A stretch of 64,000 nucleotides of DNA, from assembly GCA_009760855.2 (NCBI GenBank), contig WPIO01000003.1:13073501-13137500 (forward strand), written 5' to 3'. Every line of letters starts with the position of its first letter. Position 1 is the stretch's first letter. This stretch comes from Cristatella mucedo (taxonomy: Eukaryota > Bryozoa > Phylactolaemata > Cristatellidae). Under the pieces are notes generated by a model. It ran no database searches and was not told the origin of the DNA. It saw nothing but the letters and a program-made list of their open reading frames with translations. Shown one piece after another: positions 54,784 through 64,000 of this stretch. A program made the translations under genes and the position numbers.

Positions 54784-55689
54784 CTGCCAAAAGCAATTAA
54801 CATAACAATTTAAAAGCACCGTGGCAAAAGAGTAGGTATTTATCAGAATATTATTGTAATAGTCCTAAAATTGACTGCGTATTACTCCTGGAGCCGAGCC
54901 AAAGCAAAAACAATGTCGCTTACCGCTGCTGCCACGTGCTGCAAACTTGCTAACATTTCTCTTACCTGCTAACGCACTCTTCGTCCAGATGTCTTCAAAT
55001 AAGAAACGGAGGTGGAAGTCTCAGGTTGTCATCAAATGACTCATTTACCGACCCGTAGGGGATTTCATCCTTTCGCGGCTGAATTTATAAAAGGTCAAGT
55101 TTAAAATGGAGTCGCGGTCTCGTGGTGCCGCAGCTGATTATTTTTAGGATCGTCTTTCCTACTATGCATACATTATATTTCTGCCTCACGATTCGATCAC
55201 TGATTTTTTTCTGAATATGAAAACGTCAGCATGAATACAATAACTAGCGGAAAAGCGTGGTAAATATTATCGGCATAAGCCTAGGAAGGAGGCGCACCTG
55301 CGAATGCCATGAGATTCGTGAGCGAGGCTTAGGCTCATAGCTGGCGATTTCAGTTGCCATCTCGATAATTTAGGTCTGCACAGTTGATCTCAATAATTAA
55401 AAGTTAAAAAGCAACTTGCTGTCAATCTAAGGATTTAATGCGCTCTATTTGAAGCAAGTTGACTTGTTGCTGAAGTTCAATATAGTTAGGAAAGAACGGG
55501 CATTACCTATTACTTTATCAAAATTGAGGACCATGCACAGGAGTGTTTTATGCCATTTGTACAGGTATGAGCTCTTTAGCGCTTTCATTCCATGTAAGCG
55601 TTTTTTTTTTTACCGGAAACGCCATAGGCAATGGCAACCGTTGGTTTAATTGATGGTAGACTTAATTATAGTATAGGTGGGTTAAGTCC

Positions 55690-56540
55690 AGTCTAGCGAA
55701 CTTTCCATTTATGAAAGCATAATTTTGATTGTATGCATACTTTCTTACATAGCCAAAAGTCAGCATATTTTAATTTATTCTATATGCTCCTCAGCAGCGC
55801 CGTTGTTTATTCTATAGGAGTCGACCATAGAAGCCCAGCTCCACCTCGAGGCTGAAGAAAAGGTTTCTTTGTACGACGTACAGACGGCTCCACGTTGCCA
55901 GGCGCGTATAAAAAGGCAACCTCTCTGAGGTAGAATACGAGGTGCGTCAAAACAAGCTCGTAACTCCATATTCATTGTCTGCAGATATTAACCAGTTTGT
56001 ATAAATCAGCAACATCTCGTCCTTTCAAGCGTCTTTCGAGTGTTTCGGTTTCGAACCATGAATGTAAAGTAGATGCTGGTACATGCTCTTATTAATAGTA
56101 ACTAATGCTCTTGACTCTGATGTGCCCAGAACGACGTAAAATGGCCTGGCCACAATGTTTCTATTTTGTACCTTAGCTCTCGGTCGGGTATGGTCTTTCC
56201 AGAGTTTCCCCGCAGAAGTTCAATTCGCAGAATCAATCCGCAGATTCAGTGATCTGTTCATTGTCTCCAGATCCGACTGGTTGATATTCGGCGTGGCACC
56301 GAAACGGTAGGGTTGCGTGGGCAGCATCGCTTACGTCGTATGTTATTTTGCAGGCTCCTTCCTTCAATTGTACATCTGTCCGTTTCCTCTGCCGTCTTTC
56401 CTTACCCGAGCGGTTGGAGATCCAAGGTAGGCTGCCTCTTAGCGCCCAAGCTATACCCCCAGTCAGCTGATTGTGCGTTCTTTTCACATGGCCCATTCTC
56501 TGGTTCCGAAAATAAAAATCTGTAAGCAGTGGGGTATGGG
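55690..56540. repeat. Right arm of an inverted segmental duplication
   Basis: This is the reverse-oriented match to 39690-40930. It includes ATGAAAGCATAATTTTGATT near 55710, the damaged Tudor exon, ATGAATGTAAAGTAGATGCT near 56058, and the segment around 56230-56460. Confidence 0.8.
55818..55941 (+). pseudogene. Frameshifted copy of the Tudor-like exon
   Basis: The sequence matches the exon at 40661-40780 in the opposite orientation, including the acceptor TTCTATAG and a GTGCGTC donor. It is 124 bases instead of 120, so the frame breaks after EAQLHLEAEEKV and meets a stop. It is part of the inverted duplication. Confidence 0.75.
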
Positions 56541-56739
56541 GATGCATTTCTGATCTTTCTTAGACTGTTAATAATACTAATACATTTATATAGTGCCCTT
56601 AGAGAGCCTCATCTCTAAGGACTAATCTATTTGCCATAAAGGAAGCAGGATCAAATAATCAGTGGTAACAATTCCAACAGGCATAGCACGGTTAGAGGTG
56701 ACATGCACAGAGTGAACAGGTAAAATATGGTTTGTGGGA

Positions 56740-58640
56740 GCGTTCGCAGTGTCAGCGAGAAGAAGCACTCAAAGGGTGATTCACAAGAACCCACCAAATG
56801 CTACGATAAACAGGTGCGTTGTTTGCATCTTCGTCTAGTCAGGGGATGTCGCGACGACAGTCGTGGATGAGTTGCAGTCTATAGGAGTGCACCAACTAAA
56901 GGCTCGATCTCCGTAGGATTTGAGGTTCGTACAAGGTTTAGCTAAACAATTTTAGTGATGAGAAAAGCGGGTGGTGCGATGCCTAACCTGCTGAGGGAGT
57001 AGTTCTGTTATGTAGGCATTAGCCAGAGAATAAGGGTCCTAAAAGTGAGTGACAAAACCTAAAGGTCGATGCGTTGCTTGATTGGGAGCCAGTGCAAGTC
57101 AGCGAGAGGTAAGTGGCTTTATATTGCTATGGCGACACTCACACCAGGCAAGCCTAGCTGCAGAGTTTTATAACAATTGTAAGGAGAAATTGTAAAGGAA
57201 ATTGCTAGTTTTGGATATTTTAAATTGCACAGGCCGAAAGCCAATAGTTCAGCATTCAATAGGTTACCAGCAATAGGTTTCCACGATAGTCCAGCATTCA
57301 ATAGGTAACCATGACATCAAGTCATGGCGGTATGTAAGAAATGGACGGACCACTTTGGATGTAGTATCCCTATCTATCAGACCCGGTTGCTAGCACGTTT
57401 ATGTAGCTGAAAGGTGATCGACCTGACAGTGGAGCTGATGTGGTCATGTAATGAGAGGTCATTTTGGAAAAGAACAGCTATATTTCGTGAAGCTGTTAGT
57501 AGAAATATGCTGGCATATGTGATTTTGAGCGTTTAGCTTTTCAATTTCGGTGTCGCTTGTTTTTCGATCGCTAGGAAGTTGAATTTTTATAACTATTTAA
57601 TTTGAGAAAGGTTGCTTCCATCCAAGTACAGATGTCAGCAATACATGCAGCAAGAGAGTTGAGAGAATTTGACGGCCTGGGGGATTTAGAGTTATGAAAG
57701 CACACGTGTGTCATCAGCGTAGAAGGGAAAGCACGTGCCTTTTGATCACATCAGCGAGAGGAACAGAAGTAAAAATTGCAAAAAAGAAGCTTATCAAGCA
57801 CAGATCTCTAATAGAATCACGTACTTTAGTCTTTACTCGGATTATTTTTGTTCATTTACATCAATAATCAGGAGTCTCGCACCAAGATAAGACGTAAATC
57901 ATGGAAGTGCAATGCAGTGCCAGTTATGCCTGTGCGATATGAGAGGCATTCTAATAGGACTTGGTGATCAATAGTACCTAACGCTGCAGAAAAATCAAGC
58001 AGAGCAAGCAGAAATACTCTATACCTAAATACGCATTTCTGAGAAGGTGTTAAGCACCCGAAGCAATGCTGACTCTGTGGAGTGACTAGCTTTTAAACCA
58101 AACTGTAGCTCACTTGCTAAATTTGAACGTTCAATGCAAGAGTTCAGCTGGGCGGCCACAACTCACCAGTGTCCGTGATAAGAATCGCTGTAGGAAGACT
58201 GGGCAGACGTTGGTGTTATGCCGTTGAGTTTTCTAAAGCGCACTCCGAAACTAAGCAGCGTTTGGTAGAAATGCAGTAGCCAAAGAACTCCGTCTCACGA
58301 AACAAATAAAACGAAAGAAGCAAAGCTGTGTCTAGAATACGTTCTAGGAAGTATCTTGGAAGTACCAGCTCAGAATGGCTGAAAATAACATTACAGAGTC
58401 AGCTGTAAAATAAAAATTTTCGTTAGGAATTGGGGAAGTATTTTTCTCAGGCCAGGATCCACAGAGTAAAACCGTGGTAGATTAAAGCAACTAATAATTT
58501 GCACCGATAGGAATCGTGTGCTTCAGCCGATTAAAGCTGTTGCAGCTGTTCCATTGAAATAATGAGTTAAGCCGCAGCGTGCCTTGTTGACTAAAGTATG
58601 TATTTCGCTCTTTATCTGTTGACCAATCGGAATGATTGAT
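56740..58640 (-). mobile_element. LINE retrotransposon copy with reverse-transcriptase motifs, decayed
   Basis: On the minus strand, RT motif A appears as LLALLDFSAALGTIDHQVLL near 57955-58005, with the catalytic FD changed to LG. Motif C appears intact as FPFYADDTRVLS, with YADD at 57710-57721. About 90 residues separate them, the usual spacing. The C-terminal region (QRIDL.VLSLTF type) follows at 56940-57110. Frames are broken throughout. It is the longest LINE copy in the window. Confidence 0.8.
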
Positions 58641-58823
58641 AACGGTTTGATAACGATTGATTACGATAACTTTTTGACATGAGAATTAATTACGATGGCT
58701 TTTTATGGATGCCACTTCCTACGAGAACGGTTTTAACCTGAGGCAGCCTTCAAAGAGGACACTTAAATGAAGAGCACTAGCTAAAGATCACACTGCTGAA
58801 GTAGTCAATAATACAATACAATA

Positions 58824-58990
58824 TTAGCCGATTTAGCAGCCTCGTACAGCGGCAGAAGAGCCTTAAAGACTATCACCACCGTTTGCAGTTAGCATTAAAG
58901 GATCGCTCACAGCAGTTTTCGAACTCGTTACCTCGGTCGGGAATAGGGAGCGCTTGACCTCATTGGCTTTCATGGCCACTCGCTTAAGGA
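58824..58990 (-). mobile_element. SINE family a
   Basis: The copy reads in reverse: GCCGATTTAGCAGCCTCGTA, GCAGAAGAGCCTTAAAGACT, AAAGGATCGCTCACAGCAG and the B-box complement TTTTCGAACTC. Confidence 0.75.
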
Positions 58991-59334
58991 AAATTGCTGA
59001 GCACAATAGGGAAGCTCATTCGCTTATAACAGCCATAAGCACGCGTTAGCTTAAGGAAATCGACCCGTATCCTGAAAAGGATGTCTACATAAAGTAGACA
59101 TTAGCTTTATCAGTTTGTTTGAGCTGATTGAGAGGTTTTGAATGATAACTCCGCCTTAGCGTCGTCGGCATAGAATGATACCCAATACGACGACCCCAAA
59201 GATATTTCCCCAGAGGCCGATTCTTTGTTCGCAGAGAATGGTAAAGTGTAAAAAACATAACCGTAAAAAATTCCATAGATTATCGCTCTGAAGACGGCCT
59301 CACACGAAACAGACAAAAATCGATCCCAAAAATG

Positions 59335-59482
59335 TTTACTGATTCAACAGCATCATTTGCATAGCGGCCGGAGAGCATTACGGCTATCACAACCACTGGC
59401 AGTGGGTTATAAATAATCGCTCAATGCAGAATTCGAACCCTGATTAGCCCTGTAGGCTACCTAGTGATCTAGCCATCGCTGA
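59335..59482 (-). mobile_element. SINE family a
   Basis: The copy reads in reverse: TTACTGATTCAACAGCATCA, CGGCTATCACAACCACTGGC, ATCGCTCAATGCAGAATTCG, then AACCCTGATTAGC and TAGTGATCTAGCCATCGC. Confidence 0.75.
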
Positions 59483-60290
59483 GAACCAATGCCAAACCGG
59501 GGTCAAGCCAACCGGTCTAAGGCCCCTCCAGGGAGCTCACTGTCACAATTCCCGATGCCTATGTGAAACTCCAAAGTCTAGGAATGCAGGAAATCCCACG
59601 ACTACCAGAGCAGCTGCTTTAACTAGCTATTAGCGAGCAGTTCCACTGTGGAACACTACAATAGGGCATACATTTTAGCCACAATTTAACCTATTTAGGT
59701 TCACACCCGCGTCTCTAGAAATTGGTGCCTTACCGGGGTCGCGTTCCAAATTTTCTGCCGGCTGCAAACTTCTTTAAGCCGGCGGCGTAGCTTAAAGGTC
59801 GTCTACGAGGATTGGCTGGTTCTGGTAAGGTCAACATTCTAACCTCTTTTAAAAAGTTCAGCCTTCTCCTCGAACGTCCAGTCCTTACGCAAAGTCTTGG
59901 TATTAATTAAACGAACGATTCACCTTTGAAATTTGGGGTATTCCTCGTTTGAATGAGCTGACCATACCCTAACTGCCTTGATCATCAATTACACCTCACC
60001 AACCTTCTTCGAGGATATGCGGGCTCACGTTTGTGTACAATTGAACTCAGCCGATGCTCTCTGGGCAGGCGGGATGAGCGGCCCCAGCCAAGCGTGGGTC
60101 AGACGGAAGTGGCACCTGTGGACGGCTAATGTGTCTCTCAGGGCAATGCAGCTCCAGCATTGCCGTCGATGAACAGGTGGCACGTGAATAATTTTCGGCA
60201 TTTTCTGCAGCTACCGGATGAGAGTGGTTTTGCTTTTGGGCAAGCGGTGCAAATAGACAAGTGGCGCACAGACCAGGTTTGATTGTGTTG

Positions 60291-60462
60291 AAGGTCGTGA
60301 TAGCCCAGGAATTAAGGTGCTTGCTCTTCACGATCGAGGTCGTGGGTTCGAATCCTGCAGTTGGCTATCCATTATTCTCAACTAGAAGTGGTAGTGATAG
60401 ACGTTAAGGCCCTTCTGACGCTATACAAATGAGACTGCTAAATCAGCTAAAAAAATATAGAA
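60291..60462 (+). mobile_element. SINE family a
   Basis: The copy has GGTCGTGATAGCCCAGGAAT, GGTCGTGGGTTCGAATCCTG, AAGTGGTAGTGATAGACGTT and AAGGCCCTTCTGACGCTATA, ending GCTAAATCAGCTAAAAAAAT. Confidence 0.85.
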
Positions 60463-60825
60463 ATATATTATGTTGCTGGTCTATAGTAGCCGGCCACCTA
60501 AGGGGTGCCTCCATACATGCCCTTTAGCTTAATGTTCAGAAGGTAGCCCTGTTCTTGAGAGGCTGGCTCTGAAACTACACGCTGCTCTTGGTAAGACATA
60601 CCCTGAGTTGCACAAAGACGTAGCGCCGACACACAATCGCCTTTCGAATCTCGAACCTCGTGTCGCCCCCTCGAGTGCCTTCACGGTGGCCGGCGCTTTC
60701 CGGGTTGGTTTTACTGTGGCTAAGATCACTTAATAAGCCTTCTGCCCAAGTTTAGCTTCGAATGATTATCTTGCAGAAACCAGCACTCGAACTTAATCCG
60801 CATCGCCCATTTGGCACGCCAATAA

Positions 60826-61592
60826 ATGATTACTGAGTTTAAGAGTTGGTTGGTTCCTGTGCGCTGCTACGCATATAGAGCAGAACTCGTGCCAAAATGT
60901 GTGTCTAAAGATTGTGGAGACAATTATGAAACTGGGAAACTCATTGCTAAAGCGAGCGATTCATCCAAAATCATTGTCAGAGGTCAAGACTGGCCTGAAT
61001 GTACAGCACGTTATGGCGCATTGCTTAAAGAGTCAGCGATCTAGCTCTACACCTAGGGAAATATATTATATCAAAGCAATGAAGCAGCGCACTAATTCGG
61101 TAAATTCTATGCACCGTCATACCCCCAAAGCCTTTGCTGCAGATGACCAAGCACTGTTATTTACTAAGGAACTAGTCACGATCTTGCAGCGTCGAACATT
61201 AAAAAAGTATTGTTCGTTCATATGTGTATCTCTGGCTTACCACAGAATAGCGATCCCTCTGGGAGAGCCTTCATGGAGCTAGCATATCGCTCTCTTGTGC
61301 CTGGATCAGGATGGATGCCCTTAGTTTCGCAGTAATTAAAAAATCGCAGTTCTGTTTTAAGCCTGTCGTAAATATTTCAACTGAGACAACTTACAACACA
61401 CGTGACACAAGTTTTGTTCTGAATGCAGAGGAGTCCGATCCTTTTCAGCTACTTCGAAAAATCGGCCAGAGGCTGAAGTTCTCTCTGCCACCCAATCTTT
61501 GTGCCGCAGTCATTATGAAGACGCGTACGCTGGTCCGAGCACTGTCAGAAGAGCTGTGGCAGCTCCACTCGTTTAAATTCCGCATTTGGTAG
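60826..61592 (+). CDS. Three successive unassigned open frames
   Basis: Frames at 60826-61044, 60899-61282 and 61311-61592 follow one another in different phases. Each has protein-like stretches, such as KASDSSKIIVRGQDWPECTA, KAFAADDQALLFTKELVTIL and LLRKIGQRLKFSLPPNLCAA. The pattern fits a single coding region broken by frameshifts, perhaps an old mobile element. No motif allows a family call. Confidence 0.25.
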
Positions 61593-61979
61593 TTTTTTTA
61601 AAGGCTTCCACCAGCAGTGCTTTATTCGCAGACTGACAACGTGTTCTACTGGGTAGTCAGTTTTCTAGCCCGGTAAATTCGAGTTTAATTACTGGCATGG
61701 ACAGATGAGCAAAGTTTGTAGATGTCTACACCTCGGAGGCATAAGAGATTAGGGAACTAAAATTACTCAGGGACACCAATTTTGTCGCGTAATATATAAA
61801 TTGTCAATCGTATCGAAAGCTAAGTCTCTATTTCTGGCAAACTAGTGACGTGAATATTCGGTTCAGTAATTTTTTACATTGGGAACCTATAGGTAATAAT
61901 GACTGAGGCTGGTTACTATCATGTTACCGCAAAAAATATTTTTGGGATAGTATATTCCATTTTATTAATGTAATGTATC

Positions 61980-62330
61980 TCCGTCTGTAACTCCACAAAG
62001 TCACAAAGACCATGTGGGTGTCACGCAGCAGAGTTTTGTATAGCGCACTCACAGCCTAAGCGGCTTTCGGTACGCATTCGGTAGCCAACAGACTTTGTCT
62101 CACGCGACAAAGAAAAAGTGGGAAGCATAGCAGAGTCAGGAGAGCAGTTGAGGTAATGAGTAGCATAGAAGTAGCAGCTCAGGACCGCCGAATAGGATGA
62201 GCCATAGCCGGCAGTAGGAGAGTAGTTGTCGTTGCGTAAGAATTGTGGCAGCAAGTTCCACAGTCTAGGACCTGCAGAGCTAAAGCTTCTATCGCCAACG
62301 GTCTTTAAGCGGAGGAATGGAATTGTTAAA
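61980..62330 (-). mobile_element. LINE C-terminal fragment
   Basis: The minus strand reads LKTVGDRSFSSAGPRLWNLL, then PQFLRNDNYSPTAGYGSSYS. It is nearly the same as the tail at 27990-28420, including the downstream non-coding part. Confidence 0.8.
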
Positions 62331-62759
62331 AATATCTCGTATTTGGTGCCGTTACATTATCAATGTATTGTACTGTCCAGATTAACAATATCTAGAATTA
62401 TTGCAATACTTTTTGGGCAATTTAAGTTTTAGCAGTGCCTCCAGAGCACGGAGTCTGACCCCAACGTGAGGATCCCGCACGGACTGCGTTAGTCCCTGCC
62501 GTGTGGTGGTAGTCATCATTTTATAATTTTTGCTTTTATGACAATTTGTATAGTTTGCAATTGCAATAACATCATATTGTAATGTCTGCTTGGACAATAT
62601 AAATACATTAATTTATAGCCTTGAAAATCGACAATACAATAACAATATATTTGTTCCAAAGCCTGGTTACGTTAGCTCTCGGCTGTTAAAAATCTCAATT
62701 ACGATGTCAGGAGACCGATTGGTTAGGATCAGGTCGGAGGTCAGCATTGGCAAGCGTTA

Positions 62760-63032
62760 AGTAATATCTATGGGTAAGTCGCCGGAAGCAACACTGTAGG
62801 GGCGCGTGATTCCGGCTTGACGGAGAGCGAAGCCCCACGCGCAAGAGTCGTGGCATTGTCGACGACTGTATTATATGATATAGCAGCCGTCGTGCGTGCT
62901 GCTCCGGAGCACGTGGTGTTGAGAGAGAGAGAAGAGAGTAGATAGCGTGCGTGCAGGCCAACGCACGGCAGAAAGTGAATTTCGCGGCAAGGAACGCTTC
63001 GCGTGCTGGCAAGGAGTGCGACCGTTGGGCGA
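62760..63032 (+). promoter_or_regulatory. CpG-rich segment before a possible gene start
   Basis: CpG density rises sharply at 62780-63180 compared with the AT-rich flanks, as expected for a promoter and first exon. No TATA box stands out. Confidence 0.3.
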
Positions 63033-63183
63033 ATGGAGCGTCGGCGGGGGGGGGGGGGGTGAACCACGTGACGGCGATGACACGCCCACAACACTGACCC
63101 AGGATAACTCCAAAGACGTAGGCGATGGTCAAGGTTGTTCGTCTGGCTTAAAAGCCTCGGCCACCGGAGATGACTCTGTCAAC
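63033..63183 (+). CDS. Predicted first exon of a gene running off the right edge
   Basis: An ATG at 63033 is followed by Arg codons and a run of 14 G (63046-63059). After the run, the frame GEPRDGDDTPTTLTQDNSKD, then VGDGQGCSSGLKASATGDDSVN, is open to a strong donor GTAAGTG in phase 0. The ATG and this frame differ by one base across the G run, so either the run length is wrong or a different start is used. The acidic Ser/Thr-rich peptide has no domain. Confidence 0.35.
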
Positions 63184-63892
63184 GTAAGTGTTTTCGCTTA
63201 GTGGTGCCGACGAGGTCCCCGATTATATTGGTTATAAAGCAGCGCTAGGCTGTCGGTTGAGCTTGCATTCTCTTTTATCCGCAGATTGTTGGAGGTAAGA
63301 ATAGCGGCGCCAGGCCTACACGGCGACTGCCTTCGGCAGCTTTTTAGGTGCTATTGTGCTGCTCACCCATTCGACTTGTGAACTGCTAAATATGCGCCGT
63401 GGATTTCTCAAATATGGAAATCGTTAGCGATTATCTTCGAAAATAGAGATGGGTGAAACTCTGACAAGCTGTTAGATGTGCCCATGTTAGTGGTTTTTAA
63501 ATCTCCAGGGTTTGTCTAATCCTACCTCATTCATGTGGCCGTAATTTAAGTTGAAACTTTATCAACAGCAGAAAGAAAACGATTGTTGTATGCGTCGTAG
63601 CTACATATGTCACTTTGAAGTTTTTTGGAGCACTTTTTATTGTGGTAGTTTGCGAATTACTGGAGATAAGAGTTACTTTTCAGTTCTCCGATATCTGATA
63701 CATTTGAATCTGACTGAAGCTTTTGAATGCGGGTATTTTGTAGCTATGGAAGAATTCCCTTACTTTAGCCTCTATTTGAGCCGCTATTTTATAATTTTTA
63801 GAATTCTTTGTCGCGATCTTCGGTGTGTTTTCACTCCGAGTTTGCTCTAACTGTGCTGTTGTATTTCTAGAGCTTGTGCTTGTTCACCACAG

Positions 63893-64000
63893 TTGGAAGA
63901 ACCCACGGGAAATCGTTACTGCTTCTTCAGTTTTTCAAGTGGCAGTGATCAATGGCTGCCAGATGATACTTTCTACACATGCAGATACATCACCAATAAT
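63893..64000 (+). CDS. Predicted second exon, cut by the window end
   Basis: After TGTTCACCACAG the plus strand is open in phase 0, matching the exon ending at 63183. It reads LEEPTGNRYCFFSFSSGSDQ, then WLPDDTFYTCRYITNN. The block RY.FF.F..G..QW.P.D..Y.C resembles the strand after the second Tudor unit in SETDB1-like proteins. The resemblance is short and could be chance. Confidence 0.35.
   Translation, partial: MEEPTGNRYCFFSFSSGSDQWLPDDTFYTCRYITNN

Noticed and set aside
62707-63132. 141-codon minus-strand open frame over the CpG-rich segment
   Set aside because: It is antisense to the likelier first exon, and its composition (Pro, Arg, Ser) follows from CpG richness.
1-64000. CRISPR arrays, operons, rRNA genes, bacterial insertion sequences
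   Set aside because: None were seen. All larger structure is of animal nuclear type.

Overview
The window is animal nuclear DNA, probably from an invertebrate that I cannot place further. Genes are split into short exons with GT-AG borders and conserved intron phases. Introns are kilobases long. The DNA is full of tRNA-derived SINEs, LINE fragments and microsatellites, and there are no operons, Shine-Dalgarno sites or long bacterial reading frames.

Left half, plus strand (about 1.8-31.6 kb): three tandem effector-caspase genes of the caspase-3/7 type, in the same orientation. Copy A keeps only its last two exons here (1794-1926, 3527-3750). Copy B has four exons (11009-11268, 12520-12692, 15953-16091, 18554-18774). 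Copy C has four matching exons (25115-25404, 29246-29421, 30192-30321, 31398-31630). Intron positions and phases are the same wherever they can be compared. C has the expected catalytic His, Cys and substrate-binding Arg residues, and the visible part of A is intact. B is open in every exon, but the codon for the catalytic cysteine (QACRG) is replaced by QATDQ and the SWRN substrate-pocket motif of the small subunit is lost. B therefore looks like a catalytically dead caspase paralogue sitting between two active-looking ones. The prodomain exons of B and C were not found.

Middle (32-37 kb): LINE tails, a tandem 65-bp duplication, a decayed gag-like reading frame on the plus strand, and one copy of an unclassified repeat. 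That repeat is split by a 245-bp insertion with a 5-bp target duplication.

Right half (37-64 kb): AT-richer DNA with many SINE and LINE pieces. A minus-strand gene encoding tandem Tudor-like domains is supported by three phase-compatible exons (46203-46033, 40780-40661, 37255-37118), with weaker exon candidates around them. One of these exons also lies in an inverted segmental duplication at 55.7-56.5 kb, where it is frameshifted. A short non-autonomous hAT element of the SPIN type, with a perfect 8-bp target duplication, sits at 44849-45034. A plus-strand gene seems to begin near 63.0 kb and runs off the right edge.

All calls were made by reading the sequence. No database search was run, and exon borders are predictions.
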